Of a DNA stretch of 42,347 bases, positions 16,837 through 25,510 are shown piece by piece; positions within the stretch are counted from its first letter, which is position 1, and each line of letters starts with the position of its first letter. This DNA is from an uncultured Bacteroidales bacterium. GTDB lineage: Bacteria > Bacteroidota > Bacteroidia > Bacteroidales > Bacteroidaceae. The DNA lies in assembly GCA_902801425.1 (NCBI GenBank), contig CADCIQ010000010.1, positions 1 through 42,347 of the forward strand, in the 5' to 3' direction. Below the pieces are notes generated by a model that saw only the letters and a list, made by a program, of their open reading frames with translations, had not been told where the DNA came from and searched no databases. A program made the position numbers and the translations under genes.

Positions 16837-17310
16837 ATGAAAGCGACATTAAACATTGCACTTGTTGCGCACGATTCAAGAAAGAATGAGTTGTTGGATT
16901 GGGTAAGATTCAATGCCACACTGCTTTCAAAGCATCAACTTTACGCTACTGGTACTACAGGAAGACTGATTAGCGAGCTTGCAATCGAAACTGATGAGGA
17001 GACTGAATACCCGTTTAAGGACAAGGTGACACGATTGCTTAGCGGTCCGTTGGGAGGTGACCAGCAGATTGGTGCCATGCTGGCAGAAGGTAAGATTGAC
17101 ATGCTGATTTTCTTCTGCGACAACCTTGCCGTACAAGGTCATCAGAACGATGTGTCTGCCCTTAGCCGTCTGGCTTCACTCTACAACATAGCTTTCGCCA
17201 CCAACCGCACTACGGCAGATATGCTGCTTACCTCTACCCTACTTGGAGATGAGGAATACACCCGCATAGTTCCTGACTGCATACAACATTATGCCAACAG
17301 GAAACTTTAG
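16837..17310 (+). CDS. mgsA: Methylglyoxal synthase
   Basis: The 157-residue enzyme converts dihydroxyacetone phosphate to methylglyoxal and phosphate, a bypass relieving phosphosugar stress. The phosphate-binding ATGTTGRLI, the catalytic LSGPLGGDQQIGAM and the histidine-bearing VQGHQNDVSAL segment are all present, and length matches the family (E. coli 152). The ATG at 16837 was chosen over TTG at 16831 because the family starts there and AAAGAAAGGA is properly spaced. It has its own promoter and terminator. Confidence 0.96.
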   Translation: MKATLNIALVAHDSRKNELLDWVRFNATLLSKHQLYATGTTGRLISELAIETDEETEYPFKDKVTRLLSGPLGGDQQIGAMLAEGKIDMLIFFCDNLAVQGHQNDVSALSRLASLYNIAFATNRTTADMLLTSTLLGDEEYTRIVPDCIQHYANRKL

Positions 17311-17321
17311 GATATAAATAT

Positions 17322-17353
17322 AACGCAATTCACTTATGTGGATTGCGTTTTTC
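17322..17353 (+). terminator. Rho-independent terminator of mgsA
   Basis: A 12-bp stem (17322-17333 with 17338-17349, one G-T wobble) and the loop TTAT lead into a T-rich tail. It starts 11 bases after the mgsA stop. Confidence 0.9.
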
Positions 17354-17380
17354 TTTTGAGAAGCAGGAATTAAGTAAAAC

Positions 17381-17410
17381 AAAAAATCCACCAGTTTACA
17401 AACTGATGGA
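17381..17410 (-). terminator. Terminator of the tRNA-Pro pair
   Basis: On the minus strand a stem (17400-17410 with 17387-17397, one or two wobbles) is followed by a T-run (17381-17386). It lies 6 bases after the second tRNA. Confidence 0.88.
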
Positions 17411-17416
17411 CTTTTG

Positions 17417-17489
17417 TCGGGGTGACAGGACTCGAACCTGCGACAGCCTGGTCCCAAACCAGGAACGCTACCAACTGCGCTACACCCCG
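17417..17489 (-). tRNA. tRNA-Pro (anticodon TGG), copy 2
   Basis: The acceptor stem CGGGGTG pairs with CACCCCG, and the anticodon loop is TTTGGGA with anticodon TGG. The T-loop GGTTCGAGTCC is intact. No CCA is encoded (CAA follows the discriminator A). The 73 bases are identical to the copy at 17522-17594. Confidence 0.96.
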
Positions 17490-17521
17490 GAAGTATGTGG
17501 GTATGTATGTTCAAATGAAAG

Positions 17522-17594
17522 TCGGGGTGACAGGACTCGAACCTGCGACAGCCTGGTCCCAAACCAGGAACGCTACCAACTGCGCTACACCCCG
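17522..17594 (-). tRNA. tRNA-Pro (anticodon TGG), copy 1
   Basis: It is identical to the copy at 17417-17489 and lies 32 bases upstream of it on the same strand. Both are served by the promoter at 17637-17668. CCA is not encoded. Confidence 0.96.
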
Positions 17595-17636
17595 GAAAAC
17601 TTTGGTTAGAAACCTCCGTTCTTCTCAAATGCGGTG

Positions 17637-17668
17637 CAAAGGTACGCATTATTTTTGAACTATCCAAA
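17637..17668 (-). promoter_or_regulatory. Promoter of the tRNA-Pro pair
   Basis: On the minus strand TTTG (17665-17668), 20 bases, then TACCTTTG (17637-17644), an exact match to the Bacteroidetes consensus. The first tRNA base lies about 43 bases downstream. Confidence 0.88.
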
Positions 17669-17746
17669 TTTTTTCAGAACTTTTTACCTCTTTTCGTTAA
17701 ATTCTCTTGTTTTTTGCACAAAAGAGTACGTTTTCAGCCTCTTTTC

Positions 17747-19480
17747 CTACTTTTCGAGCAATTTCTTGATTTTTTCAATTCTAATCTGAGGATCCTTGGC
17801 GTCAGGATAGAGGTCGAGAGCTTTCTTGTAGTTTGCAATAGCTGCCTCGTACATCTTTTCACGCTCACATTCCTTCCCCATGAGGGTATATTCCACGGAA
17901 AGTTGGAGTAATCTCTGCTTCTGCGCCTCTGCCTCCCTCTTCAGTCGCTCGATGTCGTCCATAAGAAGATTTATGATATTGAGTTTACGACGTATCAAAC
18001 GCTTTGGAGCAGGGTTTTCTATGTCGTAACGACTATGTATGGCAAGGAAGAACTGTTTAAGAGCCTCGCCAATGTCTCCTCTATCGAATGCCTTCACCGC
18101 ATCATGATATTGCTTATCGGCTGCCGTTTCCTTTAATGCCTGATTGATAAGACGCTGGTCATTATATCCAGCAGCAAAGCGTTTCACCTCATCGCGTACA
18201 AAGACATCAGAATGACGGATAGGTTGATTAAGTTCGATACCCTCAAGCGAAGTGCATCGGGAAAGTGCGACGTATGTCTGACCTCCAGCAAAGACGCCAT
18301 GCCCGAAGTCTATCTTCACGTTATTGAACGTAAGACCTTGAGATTTATGTACGGTGATAGCCCACGCAAGACGCACAGGGAACTGGATATACGAACCTAT
18401 CTCTTCCTCCTCAATACGCTTCTCAACCTCATTGAAAGTATAGCGCACATTAGACCAACGGTCTCGCTCCACATCAACCTCTTCGCCCGATTCCTTTCTT
18501 ATGTATATACGAGAACCGTCCTCATCAAGTCCAATGATGATGCCAAGAGTTCCGTTTACCCAACGATGATCCATATCGTTCTTGATAAATATGACCTGCG
18601 CCCCGACCTTGAGTTCAAGCTGAATTGGCGTAGGCATCATAGATTCTGGGAAATCACCATTTACAGCACCATTGAAGACAACGGGATCACCCGGCAATTC
18701 CTCAAGATGCTGGGTGTTGATATAATCCACCGTATCGCGTGTGGTGGAAAGGGTTATGGCAAGGCTATCATCTTTAGCAGCCTTGAACTGAGTGGAAGTA
18801 ACCCTCGCATTTAGCAGAGTAAGGTCACGATCAGTTGCCTGCGAGGTTCGAATATTGTCAAGAATCCCGATAAAGACAGGATCGGACTGACGATACACCT
18901 TTCGTAACTCGATGCTCACCACCTGCTTCTCGCGGAATACGTGCGCATCGAAAAAGAAACTTGACGGATAGAAAGGTTGCAGGAGTTGTCGGTCTTCATC
19001 ACGCACGACAGGCTCAAGCTGATACACATCCCCCACCATCATGAGTTGCTTGCCTCCGAAAGGTTGTGACATATTGCGAGAGTAGATGCGCAGTACCTTA
19101 TCTATAAAGTCGATGATATCAGCACGCACCATTGAAATCTCGTCGATGATGATAAGCTCAAGTTCACGAATCATCTTCACTTTCTCGCCATTATATTTCA
19201 ATGTGCTGCGAATGTTACGGGCAGAATAGCGAGAATCGTTAGGAAGAAGCGGATGAAAAGGAAGTTTGAAGAAACTATGAAGCGTAGAGCCTCCTGCATT
19301 TATAGCTGCAATACCCGTAGGTGCGAGTATTACGTGCTTTTTCTTGGTAGTAGATGCAATATGTCTCAGGAACGTAGATTTACCCGTACCCGCTTTTCCT
19401 GTAAGGAACACGGAACGGTTGGAAAACTCAATCAACTGAAGAGCTTTCTGGAGTTCGGGATTCTGGAGATCGAGAGACAA
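17747..19480 (-). CDS. PIF1/RecD-like helicase with C-terminal TPR-like region
   Basis: The 577-residue superfamily 1B helicase carries Walker A GKAGTGKST (28-36), Walker B IIIDEISMV (110-118), the late motif ITVHKSQGLTF (about 375) and YVALSRC (about 403). The last about 60 residues (EYTLMGKECEREKMYEAAIA) look like a TPR hairpin that could bind a partner. Members unwind DNA 5' to 3' and act at stalled forks or G-quadruplexes; the exact role in Bacteroidetes is unknown. The start is TTG at 19480: no in-frame ATG exists upstream before a stop at 19487-19489, and the heptad repeat abuts it. It follows mrcA on the same strand. Confidence 0.85.
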   Translation of the reverse strand: MSLDLQNPELQKALQLIEFSNRSVFLTGKAGTGKSTFLRHIASTTKKKHVILAPTGIAAINAGGSTLHSFFKLPFHPLLPNDSRYSARNIRSTLKYNGEKVKMIRELELIIIDEISMVRADIIDFIDKVLRIYSRNMSQPFGGKQLMMVGDVYQLEPVVRDEDRQLLQPFYPSSFFFDAHVFREKQVVSIELRKVYRQSDPVFIGILDNIRTSQATDRDLTLLNARVTSTQFKAAKDDSLAITLSTTRDTVDYINTQHLEELPGDPVVFNGAVNGDFPESMMPTPIQLELKVGAQVIFIKNDMDHRWVNGTLGIIIGLDEDGSRIYIRKESGEEVDVERDRWSNVRYTFNEVEKRIEEEEIGSYIQFPVRLAWAITVHKSQGLTFNNVKIDFGHGVFAGGQTYVALSRCTSLEGIELNQPIRHSDVFVRDEVKRFAAGYNDQRLINQALKETAADKQYHDAVKAFDRGDIGEALKQFFLAIHSRYDIENPAPKRLIRRKLNIINLLMDDIERLKREAEAQKQRLLQLSVEYTLMGKECEREKMYEAAIANYKKALDLYPDAKDPQIRIEKIKKLLEK

Positions 19481-19628
19481 AACTATTTACTATTTAACTA
19501 TTTACTATTTTTTGTTAAGAGTGAAAAATGAAGAGTGAAGAATTTAAGTTACATTGTTCTGGCAATGGATGCTTGAAACGGTAATACAAATTTAAATTCT
19601 TCACTCTTCACTTTTCACTCTTCACTTC
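19481..19628. repeat. Heptad arrays between mrcA and the helicase gene
   Basis: Two parts are present. TTTACTA-type heptads (about 19486-19511) end at the helicase start. An inverted repeat follows: GTGAAAA, ATGAAGA, GTGAAGA (about 19519-19545) against CTTCACT, CTTCACT, TTTCACT, CTTCACT (about 19597-19628). The outer arm ends 3 bases before the mrcA stop. Confidence 0.85.
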
Positions 19629-19631
19629 AGT

Positions 19632-22124
19632 CTATATATTCTTCAACGTAACCTGCTGTTGCGGTTCCTCCTGTGAATGCTGAAGTATAGGAGCAGCCGG
19701 AACGAGTTCACGCTTGATAGGCTCACCATTCTCGTCAAGGCGCTGTCCTTGCTCTCCAACCTCAATAGAGTCGACATCGAGAGTGTCCTTATGAGAACGA
19801 TAGAACGGACAATCGTACATAGACGCTGAGACATCGAGATCCTTCGGTTTCTCAAACTTTCCATGATACTTTTCAAAGGCAGGATCATTAAATACAGACT
19901 GAAGGAAATAGCCACAGATAGGGAGCGCAGTACGAGAACCTTGTCCGAGAGCACCTGTGCGGAAATGAATGCAACGATACTCGCCACCTACCCATGCACC
20001 AACTACAAGTTTAGGACTTACGCCCATAAACCAAGCATCGGAATGATTGTTTGAAGTACCAGTCTTACCGCCAAACTGAGTATCGCGAATGTCACGCACA
20101 TATCCCCAAAGACTCTGACCTGTACCACCAGCATCACGCATTACGGATTGCAACATCTGCTGCATATAATATGCAGACTTTACACTAATTGCCTGTTCTG
20201 TCTCGTTAGGAGCGACATAGACTTCATTACCGTCACGATCAAGGATGCGTGTTACGAGGATAGCCTCTGGGTGTGCCTTACCCTCGTTTGCTACTGTGCT
20301 ATAAGCATTTGCAAGTTCAAGAAGGTTTACATCACTTGCACCAAGAGAGAGCGAAGGAGCATCATCCAACGGACTCTTGATACCCATAGCCTTGGCTGTC
20401 TCGATTATATTCTTGATACCCATTTCCTGACCTACACGCACAGCAACTGAGTTGATTGACTGCGAGAAAGCAGAGCGCAAAGGCATAGAGTCACCAGAGA
20501 AATAGCCGTTAGCATTGGTTGGTGACCAAGTAACCTCCTTCTTCTCCTTCTCATCCCATACCTTCATTGAGAAGAACTCATCACGACGTTTGTCACAAGG
20601 AGTAAGTCCTTGTTCCATAGCCTCGGTATATACGAAGAGTTTGAAGGTGGAACCAGGCTGACGCTGTGCCGTTACCTTATCATATTTCCAATGATTGAAA
20701 TCTATATCGCCAACCCATGCCTTAACGTGGGCAGTCTGAGGCTCGATGGCAACAAAAGAACAATGCATGAAGCGCACCATATAGCGGATAGAGTCCATCG
20801 TTGACATCTCCTTCTCTATCTCTCCCTTCTCATAGTCGAATACCTTCACTTTATGAGGCTTGTTGAGATAGTAGTCGATAGAATCCTGATTGTCATTAAA
20901 CTTGTTCTTGAGAAACTTATAGTAGCTCTGACGCTTTGCTATATCCTCGATGAAGTTCTTGATTTCGTTATGATGCTCATCTTGCCAAGGATTTGTCTTT
21001 CCCCAATGTGAATTGAAGTTGCGCTGCACCTGCTTCATCTGCTTTATGGCAGCCTCCTCTGCATATTTCTGCATACGAGAGTCAACGGTAGTGTATATTT
21101 TCAAGCCGGCAGTATATAGGTTAAGTCCATTTTCGTCAAGCCATTTGTCTAAATACTTTGCTATAGCCTCACGGAAATACTTTGCCTGTCCGTCATAATT
21201 CTCTTCAGGCTTGAACTCAGAGCAGTCAATAGGCTTTGCCTTGAGCGTATCAAACTGAGTACGGTCTAGATAACCGTGTGTAAGCATATTCTCAAGCACC
21301 ACATTACGACGCTTCAATGAGTTCTCTGGATGAGAGATCGGATTATAGAATGTAGTAGCCTTGAGCATACCCACGAGCACCGCAGCCTGATCAGCAGTAA
21401 GCTTGTTAGGCGTGGTATTGAAGTATGTCTTTGAGGCAATCTTTATTCCGAATGCGTTATGTCCGAAATCCACGGTGTTGGCATACTGCACGAGAATCTC
21501 GTTCTTACCCTCCTTGCGTCCCTTTGTTGAAGCGAAATAAATCTCAAGCTTGAGAGCGGTAATCCATTCCTTGGTCTTCATGATGAGAATCTTTACACCA
21601 GGAATCTTACCCACAAGACCCGTGCTATACTGAGTACGCACGCGGAACATATTCTTTGCTAACTGCTGTGTGATTGTAGAAGCTCCACGACCACCACGAC
21701 CAGTAGCAGCATCCTTTGCAGCACCTACAAGTCCAAGCGGATCCACGCCCCAATGGTCATAGAAACGCTCATCCTCAGTACTGATGAGTGCCTGCCAGAA
21801 AACAGGTGCCACGTCCTTGTACTCTACAGGAATACGGTTCTCGTTGAAATACTTTCCGAGAAGCACGCCATCTGCGGAATATAGTTCAGAGGCCTGAGCA
21901 GTACGATGCTCCTTTATCTCAGACCAACCTGGTGACTTTCCAAAAAGCCAAAAGAGATTAAGGTCAACAGCTCCAAGATAGAGCATAAAGAGCACGACTA
22001 ATGTGCCGAGAACGCTGACGGTCTTGATGTACCAAGGACGTCCCTTGTAAATTGACTTATACCAAGCCCAGAAGGCAGAGGTCATCTTATAGATGAATTT
22101 CCAAGCACTACTGATTATTTTCAT
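19632..22124 (-). CDS. mrcA: Class A penicillin-binding protein (PBP1A-like)
   Basis: The 830-residue bifunctional enzyme polymerises and cross-links peptidoglycan. It has a cytoplasmic start, one transmembrane segment (about 35-55), a GT51 glycosyltransferase domain with EDERFYDHWGVDPLG and GRGGRGASTITQQLAKNMF, and a transpeptidase domain with the catalytic SxxK in PGSTFKLF (about S492), SxN in SQSINS and KTG in GGKTGTSNN (about 685). The C-terminal tail is acidic/Gln-rich. It lies 72 bases after miaA with a candidate promoter in the gap. Confidence 0.96.
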   Translation of the reverse strand: MKIISSAWKFIYKMTSAFWAWYKSIYKGRPWYIKTVSVLGTLVVLFMLYLGAVDLNLFWLFGKSPGWSEIKEHRTAQASELYSADGVLLGKYFNENRIPVEYKDVAPVFWQALISTEDERFYDHWGVDPLGLVGAAKDAATGRGGRGASTITQQLAKNMFRVRTQYSTGLVGKIPGVKILIMKTKEWITALKLEIYFASTKGRKEGKNEILVQYANTVDFGHNAFGIKIASKTYFNTTPNKLTADQAAVLVGMLKATTFYNPISHPENSLKRRNVVLENMLTHGYLDRTQFDTLKAKPIDCSEFKPEENYDGQAKYFREAIAKYLDKWLDENGLNLYTAGLKIYTTVDSRMQKYAEEAAIKQMKQVQRNFNSHWGKTNPWQDEHHNEIKNFIEDIAKRQSYYKFLKNKFNDNQDSIDYYLNKPHKVKVFDYEKGEIEKEMSTMDSIRYMVRFMHCSFVAIEPQTAHVKAWVGDIDFNHWKYDKVTAQRQPGSTFKLFVYTEAMEQGLTPCDKRRDEFFSMKVWDEKEKKEVTWSPTNANGYFSGDSMPLRSAFSQSINSVAVRVGQEMGIKNIIETAKAMGIKSPLDDAPSLSLGASDVNLLELANAYSTVANEGKAHPEAILVTRILDRDGNEVYVAPNETEQAISVKSAYYMQQMLQSVMRDAGGTGQSLWGYVRDIRDTQFGGKTGTSNNHSDAWFMGVSPKLVVGAWVGGEYRCIHFRTGALGQGSRTALPICGYFLQSVFNDPAFEKYHGKFEKPKDLDVSASMYDCPFYRSHKDTLDVDSIEVGEQGQRLDENGEPIKRELVPAAPILQHSQEEPQQQVTLKNI

Positions 22125-22172
22125 AATTCAAATTAAATTTATCTCCCAAAGAAGAATTTTTCTTTCCCGATG

Positions 22173-22180
22173 CAAAGGTA
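22173..22180 (-). promoter_or_regulatory. Candidate -7 element (TACCTTTG) for mrcA
   Basis: On the minus strand TACCTTTG lies 49 bases before the mrcA ATG. No good -33 TTTG was seen, so this could be an internal promoter of modest strength. Confidence 0.55.
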
Positions 22181-22196
22181 GCATTTTTTTATGAAA

Positions 22197-23138
22197 TCAG
22201 AGCCGAGAATCAATATAATTTGTTATTTCCGTGATGTTTTCCGGGTTAAACCATTGCATTTCGACATCACGCTTGTACCAAGTGAGTTGTTTTCGGGCAT
22301 AGCGACGACTGTTGCTCTGTATCTGTCGGATAGCCTCCTCCAACGGAATAACACCATCAAAATACTGGAACATTTCCTTATATCCCACGGTATTCAGAGC
22401 ATTAAGTTCACGATGTGGCAACATAGCTCTTGCCTCTTGCTCCAACCCTTGTTCCATCATGTCGAGAACTCTGTGATTTATCCTTTCATAAAGTTCATCA
22501 CGGTCTCGGTTGAGTCCAATCTTTATGATATTAAACGGGCGCTTACGCTTCTCTCCAGTACGGAAAGACGTGTATGTCTTGCCCGTCTGATGGCATATCT
22601 CAAGCGCATGTAGTATGCGGCGCGGATTCTTCCTGTCCACAATAGCATAGTGTTCAGGATCAAGACGAGACAATTCCTCAAGAAGAACATCGAGCCCTTC
22701 AACCTCCAGTCTTCGCTTCATCTCATTACGGATATCCTCACGTATGTTCGGAATATCGTCAATTCCATTACATACAGCATCTATATACATCATACTTCCC
22801 CCGGAAAGGAGGGCTATGGGGTGATGGGTGTTAGGTGTTAGGTGATGGATGGTAGAGGATTGACCTTCAACCTCCACGAGCCTACCAAGCAAATTCAAGA
22901 CATCTTGCTCATAGCTTGAAGCAGAGTAATAATCGCCAATGTGATGAGAGCCAACAAAATAATGCCGCACCCTCTGCATCTGCTCAGCAGAGGGAGCGGC
23001 AGTACCTATCGGTATTTCCGCGAATATCTGGCGAGAGTCTGCATTTATGATGTCAATACCATAATGCTCAGCTATCTGAAGGCAAAGTTCAGTCTTGCCC
23101 ACTCCCGTAGGACCAGTTATTACGATAAGAGAATTCAC
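22197..23138 (-). CDS. miaA: tRNA dimethylallyltransferase
   Basis: The 313-residue enzyme transfers a dimethylallyl group to A37 of tRNAs that read UNN codons. The P-loop GPTGVGKTEL (9-18), INADSRQIF, the SGGSMMYIDAV segment (the usual GGTGLYI) and RYARKQLTW are all present. Residues about 94-107 (SSTIHHLTPNTHHP) come from an in-frame 7-bp array and make an extra loop between a helix and the GGS strand where homologues are shorter. It lies 23 bases after lpxA on the same strand. Confidence 0.96.
   Translation of the reverse strand: MNSLIVITGPTGVGKTELCLQIAEHYGIDIINADSRQIFAEIPIGTAAPSAEQMQRVRHYFVGSHHIGDYYSASSYEQDVLNLLGRLVEVEGQSSTIHHLTPNTHHPIALLSGGSMMYIDAVCNGIDDIPNIREDIRNEMKRRLEVEGLDVLLEELSRLDPEHYAIVDRKNPRRILHALEICHQTGKTYTSFRTGEKRKRPFNIIKIGLNRDRDELYERINHRVLDMMEQGLEQEARAMLPHRELNALNTVGYKEMFQYFDGVIPLEEAIRQIQSNSRRYARKQLTWYKRDVEMQWFNPENITEITNYIDSRL
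22819..22860 (-). repeat. In-frame 7-bp-period array inside miaA
   Basis: Six contiguous plus-strand heptads: GGGTGAT, GGGTGTT, AGGTGTT, AGGTGAT, GGATGGT, AGAGGAT. 42 bases keep the frame and encode residues about 93-107. On the minus strand the units read like the CCAACAC/CACCCAC arrays elsewhere. Confidence 0.88.
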
Positions 23139-23161
23139 TAATGGAAATGCGTTTTCTAACC

Positions 23162-23932
23162 TTAGCGTATTACGCCACGCTGAGACTCCTCGAAGAACTT
23201 AATGACATACTCTATCTCCTTAGACATAGGAACATTAGCCTTAACTTCCTCTATACCCTCCTTTACGAGTCCATGAGAGTAAATGATACGATATGCCTGT
23301 CCGATATTGTCGATGATCTCATTACTAAAACCACGACGACGAAGACCTACGAGATTAAGTCCGCAATAACGGATTGGTTCTTTTCCTGCAATACAATATG
23401 GAGGAATGTCCCTTGAAGTGCGTGAACCTCCCTGAACCATCACAAAGCCTCCGATACGTGTAAACTGATGAACAAGCACACTACCAGATATGATTGCACA
23501 ATCATCAATAATCACCTCACCTGCAAACTTCGTAGAATTGCCGATGATGCAGTTATTACCTACAACACAATCATGTGCTATGTGCATACTCTCCATAAGG
23601 AGGTTATTATTACCAACCTTAGTAGTTCCCTTTGAGAAAGTACCGCGTGAAATAGTCACGTTCTCACGGATAGAGTTATTGTCACCAATCTCGCATGTCG
23701 TGATTTCGCCATGGAACTTAAGATCCTGAGGCTTAGTAGAGAGACTTGCACCTGGGAACACCTCATTATTTGATCCCATGCGCAATCCTTGATGAAGGGT
23801 CACGCTGTTCATAAGCACGTTGTTGTCACCAATAACAACATCAGCGTCTATGTAGCAGAATGGCCCGATTTTATTATTTTCGCCCAACTTAGCGTCAGGA
23901 TGGACAAATGCTAAAGGACTTATCTCATTCAT
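23162..23932 (-). CDS. lpxA: UDP-N-acetylglucosamine acyltransferase
   Basis: The 256-residue enzyme adds the first acyl chain to UDP-GlcNAc in lipid A synthesis. The N-terminus shows left-handed beta-helix hexapeptides (for example AKLGENNKIGPFCYID), the catalytic histidine lies in MHIAHDCVVGNN, and the alpha-helical C-terminus is typical. It is downstream of lpxC-fabZ, separated by a heptad inverted repeat. Confidence 0.97.
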   Translation of the reverse strand: MNEISPLAFVHPDAKLGENNKIGPFCYIDADVVIGDNNVLMNSVTLHQGLRMGSNNEVFPGASLSTKPQDLKFHGEITTCEIGDNNSIRENVTISRGTFSKGTTKVGNNNLLMESMHIAHDCVVGNNCIIGNSTKFAGEVIIDDCAIISGSVLVHQFTRIGGFVMVQGGSRTSRDIPPYCIAGKEPIRYCGLNLVGLRRRGFSNEIIDNIGQAYRIIYSHGLVKEGIEEVKANVPMSKEIEYVIKFFEESQRGVIR

Positions 23933-23947
23933 ATCTATATTCTTTTA

Positions 23948-24071
23948 AAAACAATTAACAATTAATAATTAACAATCAACATGCCTTTCGTTTCAAACGG
24001 AGAGCGTAAAGAAACCGCAATTCTGCGCCAGCCTATGTTAATTGTTAATTGTCAACATGTTAATTATTAAT
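23948..24071. repeat. Heptad inverted repeat between lpxC-fabZ and lpxA
   Basis: The left arm has AATTAAC-type units ending in CAACATG. The right arm (from about 24035) is the reverse complement (TTAATTG, TTAATTG, CAACATG, TTAATTA) and runs over the lpxC-fabZ stop codon (24067-24069). Confidence 0.82.
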
Positions 24072-25455
24072 CTCTATTCTTTATAATCTGACAAGCGTAT
24101 GTTGCCTCACATACCACATCATCACCTACAAAGGCATAGCCGTGGAGTGAAGAAATACCATGACGCACAGGACCAAGGAGGTTTACCTTGAACACGAGGG
24201 TATCACCCGGCACCACTTTCTTGCGGAACTTCACTCCGTCAATCTTGATGAAGTATGCTGTATATTTCTCAGGCTCTTCCATAGTGTTGAGCACTATGAG
24301 ACCACCACATTGCGCCATAGCCTCTACCATAAGCACACCCGGCATAACAGGCTCAGTAGGGAAATGCCCTTGGAAGAAAGGCTCATTACTCGTCACATTC
24401 TTGATTCCTACGATTGTAGTAGCACCAATAGATACCACCTTATCAACCAACTGGAATGGATAACGGTGTGGAAGAAGATCGCGAATGCGCCTGTTATCAA
24501 TTACAGGTGCTGCATTTGGATCATAAATAGGTGCCTGAATCTCATGCTTGCGGATAACCCTACGCATCTGACGCGCGAACTTATTATTAATGGTGTGTCC
24601 TGGGCGTGTAGCGATGATGCGTCCCTTGATTGGCTTTCCGATAAGTGCCATATCACCAATCACATCAAGCAACTTGTGACGTGTACACTCATTCTCCCAT
24701 ACGATAGGCTTGTGCTGGATATATCCGAGCTTACTTGCGTCAAGGCGTGGAACTCCGAGAAGGTCTGCAAGAGCATCGAGCTTGTCCTGTGGCTGCTCCA
24801 CCTCATAGATAATGATGGCATTGTCCATATCGCCACCCTTGATAAGGTTAGCCTGAAGCAACTGCATGATGTCACGCACAAACACGAAAGTACGTGCAGG
24901 AGCAATCTCTGTAGCAAAGTCACCAATGTTATCGATTGTAGCAAACTGAGAATTGATGAACTTTGACTCAAAAGAGCACATAGCAGTAATTGAGAACTGC
25001 TCATCTGGAAGAATCGTGATGCAAGAACCCGTTTTCTCGTCCTTCACCTCAATCTTATTACGGATAATGTAATAGTCCTTTGGTGCATTCTGCTCAACGG
25101 TACCAATTTCCTTGATCTTATCAACATACATCACAGCAGAACCGTCAAGAATTGGGAACTCAGGACCGTTTACCTGAATAAGACAGTTATCTATACCGAG
25201 CGCATAAAGAGCAGCAAGACCATGTTCTACGGTAGAAACGCGGACATCGCCCTTTGCAAGCACAGTACCACGTTGAGTATCAACCACATTCTCAGCGATA
25301 GCATCTATGATAGGCATACCATCAACATCTATACGCTGAATCTTATAACCTGTATTCTCTGGGGCAGGATTGAATGTAACGGTAAGACTGAGACCTGTGT
25401 GAAGTCCCTTACCACATAGTGAAAAACTGCCTTTTAGGGTTGTTTGCTTTAACAC
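24067..25455 (-). CDS. lpxC-fabZ: Bifunctional UDP-3-O-acyl-GlcNAc deacetylase / 3-hydroxyacyl-ACP dehydratase
   Basis: The 462-residue fusion has LpxC in residues 1 to about 305: zinc-binding VEHGLAALYALG (H about 78) and CTRHKLLDVIGDMALIG. FabZ follows from about 315 to the end with LPHRYPFQLVDKV and the active site GHFPTEPVMPGVLMVEAMAQ (about 360). The fusion is characteristic of Bacteroidetes/Chlorobi and joins the committed lipid A step to the dehydratase that sets the supply of acyl chains. It lies 55 bases after lpxD. The stop lies in a heptad repeat arm. Confidence 0.97.
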   Translation of the reverse strand: MLKQTTLKGSFSLCGKGLHTGLSLTVTFNPAPENTGYKIQRIDVDGMPIIDAIAENVVDTQRGTVLAKGDVRVSTVEHGLAALYALGIDNCLIQVNGPEFPILDGSAVMYVDKIKEIGTVEQNAPKDYYIIRNKIEVKDEKTGSCITILPDEQFSITAMCSFESKFINSQFATIDNIGDFATEIAPARTFVFVRDIMQLLQANLIKGGDMDNAIIIYEVEQPQDKLDALADLLGVPRLDASKLGYIQHKPIVWENECTRHKLLDVIGDMALIGKPIKGRIIATRPGHTINNKFARQMRRVIRKHEIQAPIYDPNAAPVIDNRRIRDLLPHRYPFQLVDKVVSIGATTIVGIKNVTSNEPFFQGHFPTEPVMPGVLMVEAMAQCGGLIVLNTMEEPEKYTAYFIKIDGVKFRKKVVPGDTLVFKVNLLGPVRHGISSLHGYAFVGDDVVCEATYACQIIKNRD

Positions 25456-25510
25456 GATTATTCTGTATTTGTATTATATACTATAAATAGGTGATAGCTG
25501 ATGACACCTT

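Noticed and set aside
17343-17658. Two plus-strand ORFs over the tRNA pair (GLEPATAWSQ and DRTRTCDS type peptides)
   Set aside because: They are the well-known false ORFs made by translating antisense to tRNA-Pro; both copies give the same peptide twice.
24160-24966. 268-codon ORF antisense to lpxC-fabZ
   Set aside because: Shadow of a clearly functional fusion gene.
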